From assembly GCA_963791905.1 (NCBI GenBank), contig CAWBTX010000002.1, forward strand, positions 372,001-436,000: 64,000 nt of DNA, read 5' to 3'. Shown here piece by piece: positions 27,682 to 37,544 of this stretch. The position numbers and the translations under genes are program-made. Positions within the stretch are counted from its first letter, which is position 1. Each line of letters opens with the position of its first letter. Origin of the DNA: Gaiellasilicea sp963791905 (GTDB taxonomy: Bacteria; Actinomycetota; Thermoleophilia; Gaiellales; Gaiellaceae). The notes under the pieces are model-generated. The model was not told where the DNA came from and did not search any database. It saw only the letters and a list, made by a program, of their open reading frames with translations.

Positions 27682-27954
27682 ATGAAGGAACACCTGCACT
27701 CGGCCGTGTTTCCCTCGCTCCCTCAGCCGCGATTCATGCCCTGCCCGCACTGCGGTGATGTCGTCAGAGCCGAACAGCGCGGCGACCACATCTGCGACGA
27801 CGAGCGCTGGGCTACCTACCAGCTCTTCCAGCTCCGCGAGGAGATCGCTTGGCTCGAGAGCCAGATCGCGGCGTACCTCGAGTCACCGCGCGGGCGCTTC
27901 GAGGCCTGGGACGCCGCGCGGAGCCGGCAGGGGGAGCCCGGAGGCTCCCCCTGA
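27682..27954 (+). CDS. Small zinc-ribbon protein
   Basis: 90 residues. PRFMPCPHCGDVVRAEQRGD then HICDDERWATYQLFQLREEI: CPHC plus H-x-C looks like a zinc-binding module, followed by an amphipathic helix. Unknown function. The last codons and stop are within the strong hairpin at 27929-27952. Confidence 0.65.
   Translation: MKEHLHSAVFPSLPQPRFMPCPHCGDVVRAEQRGDHICDDERWATYQLFQLREEIAWLESQIAAYLESPRGRFEAWDAARSRQGEPGGSP
27929..27952. terminator. Strong hairpin at convergent gene ends
   Basis: Perfect 10-bp arms AGGGGGAGCC and GGCTCCCCCT with CGGA loop. It overlaps the stop of the zinc-ribbon gene and ends 13 bp before the stop of the leftward subtilase, so it can serve both strands. No T-run. Confidence 0.6.
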
Positions 27955-27964
27955 GGCAGGTCGG

Positions 27965-29659
27965 CTACTCGACGGCGCGAAGCGCGTCGATGATGCCGTG
28001 GCCGTAGAAGCCGTTGAATGCGGGCGTGCCGACGCAGAGAGCGTCGAAGCTCGGGCCGCGTCCCTTGTCCGCGTAGCTGTGCAGTCGCGGCTCGGGACAG
28101 GGCTGGTCGGTCGCCGTGTCCTGCAGGATCTGCTGTGTCGTCGCCGGATCGAGAGACCTTTGTCCGAAGAACCCGCTGCCGTGCTCGCTGACGATCAGCG
28201 CCGCGACGCCGGCCGCATGCGGTGAGGCCATCGAGGTGCCCTGGAGGTACTGGTAGTACGCGCACGTGCCTCCCTGGCAGTCCCTGAGCACGAACGGGGT
28301 GTTCGGTGTCCCGTCCGGGTTGATCTCCTCGAACTCGCGGGCCACGTTCTCCGGATAGGCGGCGAGGATGAGGTTCGGAATGCCGGCGGCGTTCCGCTCC
28401 GCCGGGGTCATCGAGAGGCTCCACGGATCGTCGCGGAAGAAGCCTCCCGGCGCCGCGACGGTGGTTTGCTCGATGCCGTAGTTCGAGTAGTCCGCCTTCC
28501 GCTTCGTCGGTCCGATCGCGTTGATCGAGAGGACGTTGTTGCCCTCGTTCGGCAGGTCGAGGCAGCTGTTGTCGACGGTCCGGTCGTGCTCGGTGCCCGG
28601 CGGGAAGTTCGGGCTCTGGCCGTCGAACTTGATCGGGTCGCCGAGATCCGTGTCGGCGTTCCCGGACGCAGCGACCAGCGTGACTCCGCGCGCGTGGGCA
28701 TAGTCGAGCGCCCGCTGCGTCGCCGCGATGATCGTGCGCTGCTCCTGCTGCTGCTGCGGCGTGTCCGCCGGGTTGTCGGTGCAGTTGTAGAGCCACGGGT
28801 CGATGAAGTAGCTCATGTTCACGACGTCGATCCCGTGGTCGCCGGCGTAGGTCAGCGCGTCGACCGTCGCCTGCAGGAAGAAGAAGCCCGAGTCCTGCCC
28901 TGCTCGCAGGTTGACGAGCGTCACGTTCGGCGCGACACCTGCGACACCCAGGCCGTTGATCGGCGAGGCGACGATGCTCGCCACGTGAGTCCCGTGGGAG
29001 TTCTCGTCGACGTCCGCCCGGTCCTCACACGAGCGATCGGCCTCCTCCTCGCACGCACCGTCGATGAGCGGGATGTCCGTCGTGAAGTTCCGGCTGAGCC
29101 TGCGGTCGAAGTTGGGCGCGATGTCCGGGTGACTGCCGTCGACGCCCGTGTCGAGGATGCCGACGAGGACGCGCTCGTCGCCCGGCTGGACGCCGTACGA
29201 GCCCTCGGGCGTGGCATGGATCAGCCGCATGCCCCACTGCAGGTGGGCGAGCGGCTCGGCTCCGACCGCGGCGGCCTGTGCATCGGCTGCCGCCGGCGCG
29301 GTCGCCGCCTCGCGAAGCTCGTCGAGCTCCCTGAAAGCGACGCTCGGCCGTCCGAGCGAGGTTGCGCGGCCGATCGGCTCGTTCCGCGCAGCGCCGGCGA
29401 GCGCCTTCGAGCGGGCGACGTCTGCAAGGAAACCGGGATTCGAGGAAACCGCCGTGGCGACTCCGACGCGGCGGTTCTCGCGGACGACCCGGCCGCCCGA
29501 AGCCTTGACGGCGAGGCGGGCCGCCTCCGGCGAGGCGTCGGCCCCGTACACGACCACGTACTGGGCCTGTGCGCCGCCCGCTTCGGTCGACGTCGCCCCC
29601 GAGACGACGGCGACGCACATCGCGGCGGCCAGGACAACGAGGAGCAAAGTCCCGCGCAT
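27965..29659 (-). CDS. Secreted subtilisin-like serine peptidase (S8)
   Basis: 564 residues, intact; ATG 29659 preceded by GGAGGGGG. Signal peptide GTLLLVVLAAAMCVAVVSGA. An inhibitor-I9-like propeptide region (YVVVYGADASPEAARLAVKA) precedes the catalytic domain with Asp in LVGILDTGVDGSHPDI, His in NSHGTHVASIVASP and Ser in LQGTSMASPHAAGVAALIVS. The oxyanion Asn lies in VAASGNADT. Extracellular endopeptidase; cysteines near EADRSCEDR and CQGGTCAYY suggest disulphides. Confidence 0.92.
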   Translation of the reverse strand: MRGTLLLVVLAAAMCVAVVSGATSTEAGGAQAQYVVVYGADASPEAARLAVKASGGRVVRENRRVGVATAVSSNPGFLADVARSKALAGAARNEPIGRATSLGRPSVAFRELDELREAATAPAAADAQAAAVGAEPLAHLQWGMRLIHATPEGSYGVQPGDERVLVGILDTGVDGSHPDIAPNFDRRLSRNFTTDIPLIDGACEEEADRSCEDRADVDENSHGTHVASIVASPINGLGVAGVAPNVTLVNLRAGQDSGFFFLQATVDALTYAGDHGIDVVNMSYFIDPWLYNCTDNPADTPQQQQEQRTIIAATQRALDYAHARGVTLVAASGNADTDLGDPIKFDGQSPNFPPGTEHDRTVDNSCLDLPNEGNNVLSINAIGPTKRKADYSNYGIEQTTVAAPGGFFRDDPWSLSMTPAERNAAGIPNLILAAYPENVAREFEEINPDGTPNTPFVLRDCQGGTCAYYQYLQGTSMASPHAAGVAALIVSEHGSGFFGQRSLDPATTQQILQDTATDQPCPEPRLHSYADKGRGPSFDALCVGTPAFNGFYGHGIIDALRAVE

Positions 29660-29757
29660 GTAACCCCCTCCATTCCGGTCCCGGCGAATCGGGACCACCG
29701 TCCAGAATCTGCCCGCTCGGCGCGCGAATCGAACCCTCCACGCACTACCCTCGCCCG

Positions 29758-30618
29758 ATGAGCGGCGCGCTGATCGTGAACCCGCGAGCGAGCCGGGTGT
29801 CGGAACCGCTCGTCGAGGCAGTCGCGAACACGCTCACGGTCGACCAGGTGCTGCGCACCGAGCATCCCCACCACGCCACCGAGCTCGCCCGCTCGCTCAC
29901 GGACGTCGACCGCATCTACGTCTTCGCCGGCGACGGCGGATTCAACGAGGTCCTGAACGGCGCTCCCGCCGGCGTCGCGCTCGGCTTCGTCCCCGGCGGC
30001 GGGACGAGCGTGCTCCCGCGCGCGCTCGGCCTACCGCGCGACCCGGTCGAGGCTGCCCGCCGGCTCGTCGCCGGCCGTATCCGCCGGATCTCGGTCGGAC
30101 GCGCGAACGGCCGCCGCTTCGGGTTCAGCGCAGGGGTCGGGCTCGACGCGGAGCTGATCCGCCGCATGGACGCGCGCGGCCGCGACGCGACCGGCAAGCG
30201 GCCGGGCGACCTGATGTTCGCCTGGACGGTCGCGCAGGCACTCGCAGAGCACCGCGCCCGCTTCGACCCCGCGCTGGAGATCGAGGGCCACGGTACCGCC
30301 GCCTTCGCGCTCGTCGCGAACAGCGACCCGTACACGTACGTCGGCCGCCTCCCGCTCCGGCTCCCGCGCGGCGCCAGCTTCGAGGGCGGCCTCGACCTGC
30401 TCGGGCCGCGCGCGTTCCGCGCGCGCGACGTGGCGGGAGCGATCCGCTATCTCCTCACCGGCCGCACCCGGATCCCGCTCGTCTCGCTCCGCGACCAGGA
30501 CCGGATCGAGATCCGCTGCCTCGCGCCGATGCCTCTCCAGCTCGACGGCGAGGACCTCGGCGACGTGACCGAGGTCGTGCTCGAGGCGGAGCGGGACGCC
30601 GTCGACGTCCTGGTCTGA
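29758..30618 (+). CDS. Diacylglycerol/sphingosine kinase-like lipid kinase
   Basis: 286 residues. ALIVNPRASR near the start, YVFAGDGGFNEVLNG (the GDG nucleotide motif) and LGFVPGGGTSVLPRALGLPR are the DAGK catalytic-domain signatures. GFSAGVGLDAELIRRMDARG and ALVANSDPYTYVGRLPLRLP follow. Expected to phosphorylate a membrane lipid with ATP, for instance in phosphatidate or lipoglycan metabolism. Confidence 0.88.
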   Translation: MSGALIVNPRASRVSEPLVEAVANTLTVDQVLRTEHPHHATELARSLTDVDRIYVFAGDGGFNEVLNGAPAGVALGFVPGGGTSVLPRALGLPRDPVEAARRLVAGRIRRISVGRANGRRFGFSAGVGLDAELIRRMDARGRDATGKRPGDLMFAWTVAQALAEHRARFDPALEIEGHGTAAFALVANSDPYTYVGRLPLRLPRGASFEGGLDLLGPRAFRARDVAGAIRYLLTGRTRIPLVSLRDQDRIEIRCLAPMPLQLDGEDLGDVTEVVLEAERDAVDVLV

Positions 30619-30651
30619 GCCCTTAACGGGATCGCAACCGAAGCTTCGCCC

Positions 30652-30672
30652 AATAGTCCGGAACGGACTATT
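30652..30672. promoter_or_regulatory. Palindromic operator upstream of the PadR gene
   Basis: Perfect 9-bp inverted repeat AATAGTCCG-GAA-CGGACTATT, centred 22 bp before the ATG at 30684. The distal arm contains TATT, which could overlap the -10 region. PadR repressors bind such palindromes at their own promoters, so autoregulation is the natural reading. Confidence 0.7.
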
Positions 30673-30683
30673 AGGGTCGGCGC

Positions 30684-31232
30684 ATGGTTCGAGCGCAGGC
30701 CTCGACGCGGACGCTGACGACGACCGAGGCAGCCGTGCTCGCACTGCTCGCGATCCAGGGCGAGCGATCCGCGTACGACCTGCACAAGCTCGTCGAGCGG
30801 AACATCGCCCACGTGTGGCGGCCGGCGCGAACGCAGCTCTACGCCGTGCTGCCGCGGCTCGAGACCGACGGGCTCGCCAGCTCGCACACGCTCACCGGTC
30901 GCGGGCGGCCCGACAAGCGCCTCTACACGCTGACCGAGCCGGGGCGCGAGGCGCTCGACGCCTGGCTGACGACGATCGAGCCCGGTGCCGAGAGCGCGTT
31001 CTTCCTCAAGCTCTTCGTCGGCGGTCTCGCGACGATCGAGAGCTCGATCGCCCAGGTCGAGAGCTTCCGCGAGGAGGTCGAGACCCGGCTCGCCGTACTG
31101 CGGGCGATCGAGCCGACGAACACGCGCACGGGCCACGACCGCTTCCACTACCTGCTGCTCCGACTCGGCATCGAGCGCCAAGAGCACTTGCTCCGCTGGT
31201 GCGACTGGGTGCTCGAGGAGCTGAGCCGGTGA
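30684..31232 (+). CDS. PadR-family transcriptional regulator
   Basis: 182 residues. Winged helix: TTTEAAVLALLAIQGERSAY, DLHKLVERNIAHVWRPARTQ, LYAVLPRLETDGLASSHTLT and GRPDKRLYTLTEPGREALDA, followed by a dimerising C-terminal helix region (Vir-type). Probable phenolic or drug-responsive repressor. Upstream palindrome at 30652-30672. The S41-like genes lie just downstream on the same strand. Confidence 0.88.
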   Translation: MVRAQASTRTLTTTEAAVLALLAIQGERSAYDLHKLVERNIAHVWRPARTQLYAVLPRLETDGLASSHTLTGRGRPDKRLYTLTEPGREALDAWLTTIEPGAESAFFLKLFVGGLATIESSIAQVESFREEVETRLAVLRAIEPTNTRTGHDRFHYLLLRLGIERQEHLLRWCDWVLEELSR

Positions 31233-31248
31233 ATACGTCCTCGTCTCG

Positions 31249-32455
31249 ATGACGCTCGCGCTGACCCTCTCTGCCTGCGGTGCCGGCGTACAACCCTCCG
31301 CGCCGACACCGCAGCAGCGCGAGCTCCGCAACCTCGCCGCTCAGATGGAGGACATCCACCCCGACCTCTACCACGCAATCCCCCGACGCCGATTCAAGGC
31401 CGAGGTCGAGCGCCTCGCCTCGCGGGCGCCCCGGCTCAGCCGCGCCGAGCTCGTCGTCGGGTTGATGCGGTTGGCGACGCTCCCGGGCGAGCGCGACGGC
31501 CACACCGGTCTGTTCGCCCTCGACCCCGAGCATGCGCGCGGCCTCCACGCGTACCCGTTCCTGACGTACATGTTCCCGGACGGGCTCTATGTGATCCGGG
31601 CGCCGTCCAACCCGGACCTCGTCGGCGCGAAGCTCGTCGCCGTCGGCGGGACGCCCGTCGCAGAGGTCGTCCGCAAGGTCTCGCCGCTCGTCCCGCGCGA
31701 CAACCGCTGGACGCGGATGCTGCGGCTGCCGGCCTGGCTCGTGTGCGCCGAGGTCCTCGAGGGGCTCGGGATCACGCGTGGAGGCGACGTTCGGTTCGAG
31801 TTCGACGGCGGCCGCAGCGCGACGCTCCAACCCGTTCCGGCTGCCGAGTACGTCTCCACGATCGGATTCGAGCACCAGCTCTCCCGCCCGAACGGGCCGC
31901 AGCCGCTCTGGCTCACCGGTCTCGAGCGAGGAGCAGTACGTCCGCACGATCGACGAGGGCCGCGCGCTCTACGTCGGCTACCACCACACCTTCGAGCCGA
32001 CCGACGCGCTGGCGGAGCGCATCCTCGCCGCCGGCCGGAATCCCGAGATCAGGCGCGTGATCGTCGACGTGCGCATGAACGGCGGCGGCAACAACCAGAC
32101 GTACCGGCCGCTCCTCCGCGCGCTGGCCACGCCGGCGGTCGCGCGCAAGGCCTACCTGCTGCAGGGCAGGGTGACGTTCTCCGCCGCAGGGAACTTCGTC
32201 ACCGAGGTCGATCTGCAGACGAAGGCGAAGATCGTCGGCGAGCCGAGCGGTGGGGCGCCGAACCAGTGGGGCGACAACGAGCTCGTGGAACTTCCCCGCG
32301 CCGGGCTGACCGTCCGGGTGGCGAGCTCGTACTGGGTGTTCGGCCGCGGCCCGAAGGACGCGCGCGTCGCCGTGCGGCCCGACATCCCCGTGACGATGAC
32401 GGCGGCGGACTTCTTCGCCGGCCGCGACCCCGTCCTGGAGCGGGCGCTCCGATGA
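31249..32455 (+). CDS. S41-like peptidase family lipoprotein, copy 1 (frameshifted)
   Basis: ATG 31249 with lipobox LTLSAC. N-terminal helical part DIHPDLYHAIPRRRFKAEVE, then ERDGHTGLFALD, a PDZ-like stretch LVGAKLVAVGGTPVAEVVRK, and the C-terminal core RRVIVDVRMNGGGNNQTYRP, GRVTFSAAGNFVTEVDLQTK (nucleophile serine region) and IVGEPSGGAPNQWGDNELVE. One-base gain near 31920. About 401 residues. Tail-specific-protease fold; substrate unknown. Tandem paralogue of the next gene with a 4-nt ATGA overlap. Confidence 0.82.
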
Positions 32456-33700
32456 GCCGCGCGCTGGCACTGCTCGCCGCGTTCGTCGCGCTCGCCTGCG
32501 CGACCGCCGCCGGCGCCGGCGGCCCCGGGGCGGCGGGTGACGTCAGCGCCGCGGCCGAGCTCTACGAGTCGACCCATCCCGATCCGTTCCATGCGGTTTC
32601 GCGCGCCCGCTACCGCGCAGCGGTCGCAGGGATCGGGCGACGGGCGGCGCAGCTCACGCCGAACGAGCTGCTCGTCGAGCTCATGCGACTGGGAGCCCTG
32701 CCGGGTGTCCGCGACGGCCACGGAGGCATCTACCCGCTCGACTCCGCTCACTCGCGCATGCTGCATCTGCTGCCGATCCGGCTCTACGAGTTCCCGGACG
32801 GGGTCTACGTCGTCGCCGAGGTCGGGCGGCGCGGGCTCGTGGGCGACCGGCTCGTCGCGATCGCCGGCGTGCCGATCGCGGAGGCGATCCGGCGCGTGCG
32901 GCCGCTCGTTCCGTACGACAACCGCTGGAGCCGCGATGCCCGGGCGCTGCAGTGGCTGCTCGTGACCGAGGTGCTCGACGGGCTCGGCCTGGCGGACTCG
33001 GCCGGCGCCCAGACGCTGACGCTCGCGAAGCGCGGCGGCGGCCGCCGGACGGTTCGGCTCAGCCCCGTCACGCGGAGCAGCTGGGCTCAGGCCTTCCCGG
33101 ACATGTTCAATCCGCTGGTCGTGCCCGGGCTGCCGTGGCGGCCGGCGCCGTCGTACCTCTCCGAGCGGAACCGTCCCTGGTACACGACGGTGATGGACGA
33201 CGGCCGCGTTGCCTACGCCGCGTACAACGTCACGGACGACTCCGGCGCGCTCGCGCGCGAGCTCGGCGCGGCTCGCGGCCCGCCCCACCATCGAGCGGAT
33301 CGTCCTCGACCTCCGGCTCAACCCGGGCGGCAACCTCTTCACCTACGCGCCGCTGCTCACTCTCCTGCGGGGCCCGAGCGTGAACCGGCCCGGACGGCTC
33401 TACGTCCTGATCAGCCGCTCGACGTTCTCGGCGGCCGCGCTCCTCGCGACGGAGATCGACCGCTCGACGCGCGCGATCTTCGTCGGCGAGCCGACCGGCG
33501 GCTCGCCGAACCTCTACGCCGATCCCACCGCGGCCAACCTGCCCGCGAGCGGCTGGAACTTCCTCGTCGCGACGAAGTACTGGCAGATGAGCACGCCGCG
33601 CGACCCGCGGCTCGCGATCGCGCCCGATCTGCGCGCCGCGATGACCGTGGCGGACTTCCTCGCCGGACGCGACCCGGTGCTCGCGCGGGCGCTCCGCTAG
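32452..33700 (+). CDS. S41-like peptidase family secreted protein, copy 2 (frameshifted)
   Basis: ATG 32452; signal peptide ALALLAAFVALACATAAGAG. Parallel architecture to copy 1: THPDPFHAVSRARYRAAVAG, VRDGHGGIYPLD, LVGDRLVAIAGVPIAEAIRR, then after a one-base gain near 33275, ERIVLDLRLNPGGNLFTYAP, ISRSTFSAAALLATEIDRST and FVGEPTGGSPNLYADPTAAN. About 415 residues. Clearly a diverged tandem duplicate. Confidence 0.82.
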
Positions 33701-33709
33701 GTTCGTTCC

Positions 33710-34726
33710 GTGCTGCGTCTCGCGTCGACAGTCGTCGCACTCTCGCTCTCGCTCGTGCTCGTGCTCGCCGGCGGCGATGCGCCCGCAGCCTCGACCGCCG
33801 ACTGGCAGAAAATCGAGCCGGGCGGAAAGACGAAGTGCGCGCGCGGCGGCCCGTTCGCGTTCTGGACGCGCGTGGCCGACCCGAAGCGCGTCGTCGTCTT
33901 CTTCGAGGGCGGGGGAGGCTGCTTCGACGAGACGACCTGCGCGGTCGGCAGCCAGTGGTTCGACGACGACGTCGGGGCGGACGAGGATCCCACGTACTCC
34001 GGCGGCATGCTCGACCTGGCCGACCCGCGCAACCCGTTCCGGGACTGGAGCTGGGTCTTCATCCCGTCCTGCGCGGGCGACGTGCACGTGGGCGACAAGC
34101 GCGTGCGCTACGGCCGCGTGACCGTCGAGCAGCGCGGCTGGCAGAACGCCCGCGCCGCGCTCCGCTGGGCGTTCGAGCACTTCGACCGCGTCGATTCGGT
34201 GTTCGTGGCCGGCTGCAGCGCCGGCAGCGTCGGCTCGGCGTTCCACGTGCCCGCCGTGCTCGCGCGCTGGCCGAAGGCGCGCGTGACGCAGCTCGGCGAC
34301 TCCCTCGCCTTCGAGTACCACCGTCCTGTCTCGCTCGTCGGCTGGGGCGCGCACGAGCACTTCCCGCGCTTCTTCCGGATCGGCAACCGCCGCTTCACGA
34401 TGGTCGAGTACCTGACCGCACTCGCCCGCCACTACCCGAAGCGCACGTTCGCGCGCTTCAACCACGCGGGCGACGACGTGCAGGAGGCGTTCTACGGCGC
34501 GGTCGGCGGCGACCCGAGCCGATTCGAGGGCGACCTCCGCGCGGCCGAGGCCAAGCTCAAGAAGCTCCCGAACTACCGCTCCTACCTCGCCTGCGGGGAC
34601 GAGCACTGCATCCTGCCGACGCCCGGCTTCTTCTCGACCCGCGTTGGCGGCGTGTCGCTGAGCGCCTGGGCGGCGCGGCTAGCGGCCGGCAAGAACGTGT
34701 CCTGTCCGACCTGCCGCGGCCGGTGA
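33710..34726 (+). CDS. Pectinacetylesterase/Notum-like secreted hydrolase
   Basis: 338 residues, intact, GTG 33710. Signal peptide STVVALSLSLVLVLAGGDAP. Family features: VVVFFEGGGGCFDETTCAVG (oxyanion-hole glycine run), SWVFIPSCAGDVHVGDKRVR, nucleophile elbow VFVAGCSAGSVGSAFHVPAV, and C-terminal YRSYLACGDEHCILPTPGFF with the catalytic His. Removes acetyl or acyl groups from glycans or proteins in the characterised families. Overlaps the next gene (GTGA). Confidence 0.85.
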   Translation: MLRLASTVVALSLSLVLVLAGGDAPAASTADWQKIEPGGKTKCARGGPFAFWTRVADPKRVVVFFEGGGGCFDETTCAVGSQWFDDDVGADEDPTYSGGMLDLADPRNPFRDWSWVFIPSCAGDVHVGDKRVRYGRVTVEQRGWQNARAALRWAFEHFDRVDSVFVAGCSAGSVGSAFHVPAVLARWPKARVTQLGDSLAFEYHRPVSLVGWGAHEHFPRFFRIGNRRFTMVEYLTALARHYPKRTFARFNHAGDDVQEAFYGAVGGDPSRFEGDLRAAEAKLKKLPNYRSYLACGDEHCILPTPGFFSTRVGGVSLSAWAARLAAGKNVSCPTCRGR

Positions 34727-35478
34727 GGCTCCTCCTCGCGGCCGCGCTCGCCCTCGTCGGGCCGGCGGGGTACGTCAACCCGACGCCCGGTAAGGACGTC
34801 GCGCTGCAGATCCCGGGTATGCACCGGGCCGAGGTGCGCAGGAACCTCGTCTACGCGGAAGGCCTGCGACTGGACGTCTACCGACCGCCGGGAGCGGCCC
34901 GCCGGCTGCCCGCCGTGCTGTTCCTCCACGGCACGGGCGGGCCGGCCGTCAAGGACTCAGGGGTCTACATCGGCTGGGGCCAGCTCGCCGCCGCATCCGG
35001 GCTCGCGGGCGTCGTCGTCGGCAACGACGGCTTCCAGACGGATGTCGAGGCGGCGATCCGCTACATCCGCCGTAACGACAAGAAGCTCGGGATCGACAGC
35101 TCGCGCCTGTGCGTCGCGGGCTACTCCGCGGGCGTCCTGCCCTCGATGCTCGTGGCGCTGAAGGGGACCGCAGGCAAGATCCGCTGCGCGGTCGCGTTCT
35201 ACGGCCCGCTCGACGCCTACTACGAGCAGTCGTCGCCCGCGTCGTACCTGACGAAGACGAGCCTGCCGGTGCTCGTCGCCAAGGCGGGACGGGACGGAGC
35301 GGCGATCAACAGCTCCATCGACCGCTTCGTCACGAAGGGCCACCGCGTCGGCGCGCGTGTCGAGCTGCTCGTGCACCCGAACGGCCACCACGGGTTCGAC
35401 GGGCACGCGCCGGTGCCGCGCACGCGCACGATTCTGCAGCGCACGCTCGCCTTCCTGCGGACGCAGCTTCGATCCTGA
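34723..35478 (+). CDS. Secreted alpha/beta hydrolase (esterase/dienelactone hydrolase-like)
   Basis: 251 residues, intact. Short signal peptide LLLAAALALVGPAGYV. Strand RRLPAVLFLHGTGGPAVKDS (oxyanion HGTGG), nucleophile elbow RLCVAGYSAGVLPSMLVALK, and histidine in HPNGHHGFDGHAPVPRTR. Length and order match small carboxylesterases. Translationally coupled to the pectinacetylesterase-like gene, so they may act on the same acylated polymer. Confidence 0.8.
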   Translation: MRLLLAAALALVGPAGYVNPTPGKDVALQIPGMHRAEVRRNLVYAEGLRLDVYRPPGAARRLPAVLFLHGTGGPAVKDSGVYIGWGQLAAASGLAGVVVGNDGFQTDVEAAIRYIRRNDKKLGIDSSRLCVAGYSAGVLPSMLVALKGTAGKIRCAVAFYGPLDAYYEQSSPASYLTKTSLPVLVAKAGRDGAAINSSIDRFVTKGHRVGARVELLVHPNGHHGFDGHAPVPRTRTILQRTLAFLRTQLRS

Positions 35479-35507
35479 CGCCCTGCGCGGGGATACGATT
35501 CCGCGCG

Positions 35508-36576
35508 ATGACGGAGGTGCTTCCCGCGGAGAGCGACCTGCGGCGCGTAATCGGCGACGGCGAGAGCATCCCCGACCGCGAGGTCGAGGGGCTCGACGAC
35601 GGCCGACCTGCTCGAGCTCTACCGCTCGCTCGTCCTCCTTCGGACCTACGACGAGCGCTCCGTCGTCTACCACCGCCAGGGCCGCATCGGCACGTACGCG
35701 ATCTTCTGGGGGCACGAGGCGATGCAGGCCGGCTCCTTCCACGCGCTCGAGGACGACGACTGGATCTTCCCGAGCTACCGCGAGTCGGCGATCGGGCTCC
35801 TGCGCGGGATGCCGCCGGCGACGGTGCTCTCGTGGTGGCGCGGGCATCCCGTCGGGCTGGTGGAACCCGGCCGACTACAACGTCGCGTCGATCTGCGTCC
35901 CGATCGCGACTCACGTCCCGCACGCGGCCGGATTCGCCTGGGGCAAGCGACTGAAGGGCGAGCGCGGTTGCGCGATCGTGTACTTCGGCGACGGCGCGAC
36001 CTCGGAGGGCGCGTTCCACGAGGGCGCCAACTTCGCCGCCGTCATGCAGGCGCCCGCGATCCTCTTCTGCAACAACAACGGCTGGGCGATCTCGACGCCA
36101 CTCTCGGCGCAGACGCGCGCGCAGACGCTCGCCGACAAGGCGATCGGCTACGGAATCCCGGCAGCGCGCGTCGACGGCGCCGACGTGCTCGCCGTCTACG
36201 AGGCGACGCGCGACGCCGTCGCGCGCGCAGGGCCGGTGAGGGACCCAGCTTCATCGAGGCCGTCACCTACCGGGCGGCGCCGCACGCGACCGCGGACGAT
36301 CCCTCGGCCTACATCGATCCGGAGCAGGTCGAGGAGGCGCGCGCGAACGAGTGCGTCGGCCGCTTCGCGCGGTATCTGCGGCGGCTCGACGTGCTGACGG
36401 ACGAGCTCGAGCAGGAGATCAAGGAAGAGGCGCTCACGCTGATGCGCGCCGGCATCGCCGCCGCAGAGGCCGAGCCGGCGCCGGATCCGGCGCTTCTCTT
36501 CGAGCACGCCTACGTCGATCCGCCGGCGTCGTTCGGCGACGAGCTCGCGGAGCTGCGGAGGATCCTCGGTGGCTGA
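35508..36576 (+). CDS. 2-oxoisovalerate dehydrogenase E1 alpha subunit (frameshifted)
   Basis: ATG 35508 (MTEVLPAESDLRRVIGDGES). Thiamine diphosphate domain: RTYDERSVVYHRQGRIGTYA, GHEAMQAGSFHALEDDDWIF, YRESAIGLLRGMPPATVLSW, and the GDG motif IVYFGDGATSEGAFHEGANF with LFCNNNGWAIS. The CVPIATHVPHAAGFAWG segment is typical of branched-chain E1 alpha. Frameshifts near 35600, 35862 and 36235; about 354 residues. With E1 beta it decarboxylates branched-chain 2-oxoacids and transfers the acyl group to E2. Confidence 0.88.
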
Positions 36577-37542
36577 GAGCTTCCTCGTGGAGGCGGTGAA
36601 CGACGCGCTGCACGTCGAGATGGAGCGCGACGCGGCGGTGATGGTGATTGGCGAGGACGTGGGCCGCGCCGGCGGCGTCTTCCGCGCGACGGCCGGCCTC
36701 CGCGAGCGCTTCGGCGCCGACCGCTGCGTCGACACGCCGCTCGCCGAGGCCGGCATCCTCGGCTCGGCGGTCGGGCTCTGCATGGCCGGGCTCCGCCCGG
36801 TGTGCGAGATGCAGTACGACGCGTTCTCGTATCCCTGCCTCGACCAGCTGATCACCCACGTCGGCCGCTACCGCTGGCGCACTCGGCGGCACGATGACCT
36901 TCCCGATCACGATCCGGATGCCCTACGGAGGCGGCGTGCGGGCGCCGGAGCTGCACGACGACTCGCCGGAGACCTACTACGTGCACACGCCCGGGGATCA
37001 AGGTCGCGATCCCGTCCACGCCGGCCGACGCGAAGGGGCTCCTCGCCGCGGCGATCCGCGATCCCGATCCCGTCGTCGTGCTTCGAGCCCAAGCTCGTCT
37101 ACCGGACGGCGCGCGAGCGACGTGCCGGAGGGAGAGCACGTCGTCCCACTCGGGAAGGCGCGCGCTCGCGCGCGAGGGCGACGATCTGACGCTCGTCGCC
37201 TACGGCGCGATGGTGCCGGTGTGCGAGCGCGCTGCCGACGAGCTCGACGCCTCCGTCGAGGTGCTCGACCTCCGCAGCCTGAAGCCGCTCGACGAGGACG
37301 CGCTGCTGGCATCGGCGGCGAAGACCGGCCGCGTCGTGCTCGTCCAGGAGGCGCCGCGCACGTGCGGCTTCGCCGCCGAGCTCGCCGCGATCCTCGCGGA
37401 GAAGGCGATCCTCGACCTGCGCGGCCCCGTGCTCCGCGTGACCGGCTACGACGTGCCGTACCCGTACTGGTCGATCGAGGACGCGTACATGCCGTCGGTC
37501 GAACGCGTGGTCGACGCCGCCCGCAGGCTGCTCGCGTTCTGA
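36569..37542 (+). CDS. 2-oxoisovalerate dehydrogenase E1 beta subunit (frameshifted)
   Basis: GTG 36569, overlapping the E1 alpha stop by 8 nt. MAESFLVEAVNDALHVEMER, IGEDVGRAGGVFRATAGLRE, AGILGSAVGLCMAGLRPVCE, MTFPITIRMPYGGGVRAPEL and, at the end, SLKPLDEDALLASAAKTGRV with VLRVTGYDVPYPYWSIEDAY match the transketolase-like E1 beta. At least five one-base gains between 36885 and 37170. About 323 residues. Partner of E1 alpha. Confidence 0.88.
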
Positions 37543-37544
37543 CG

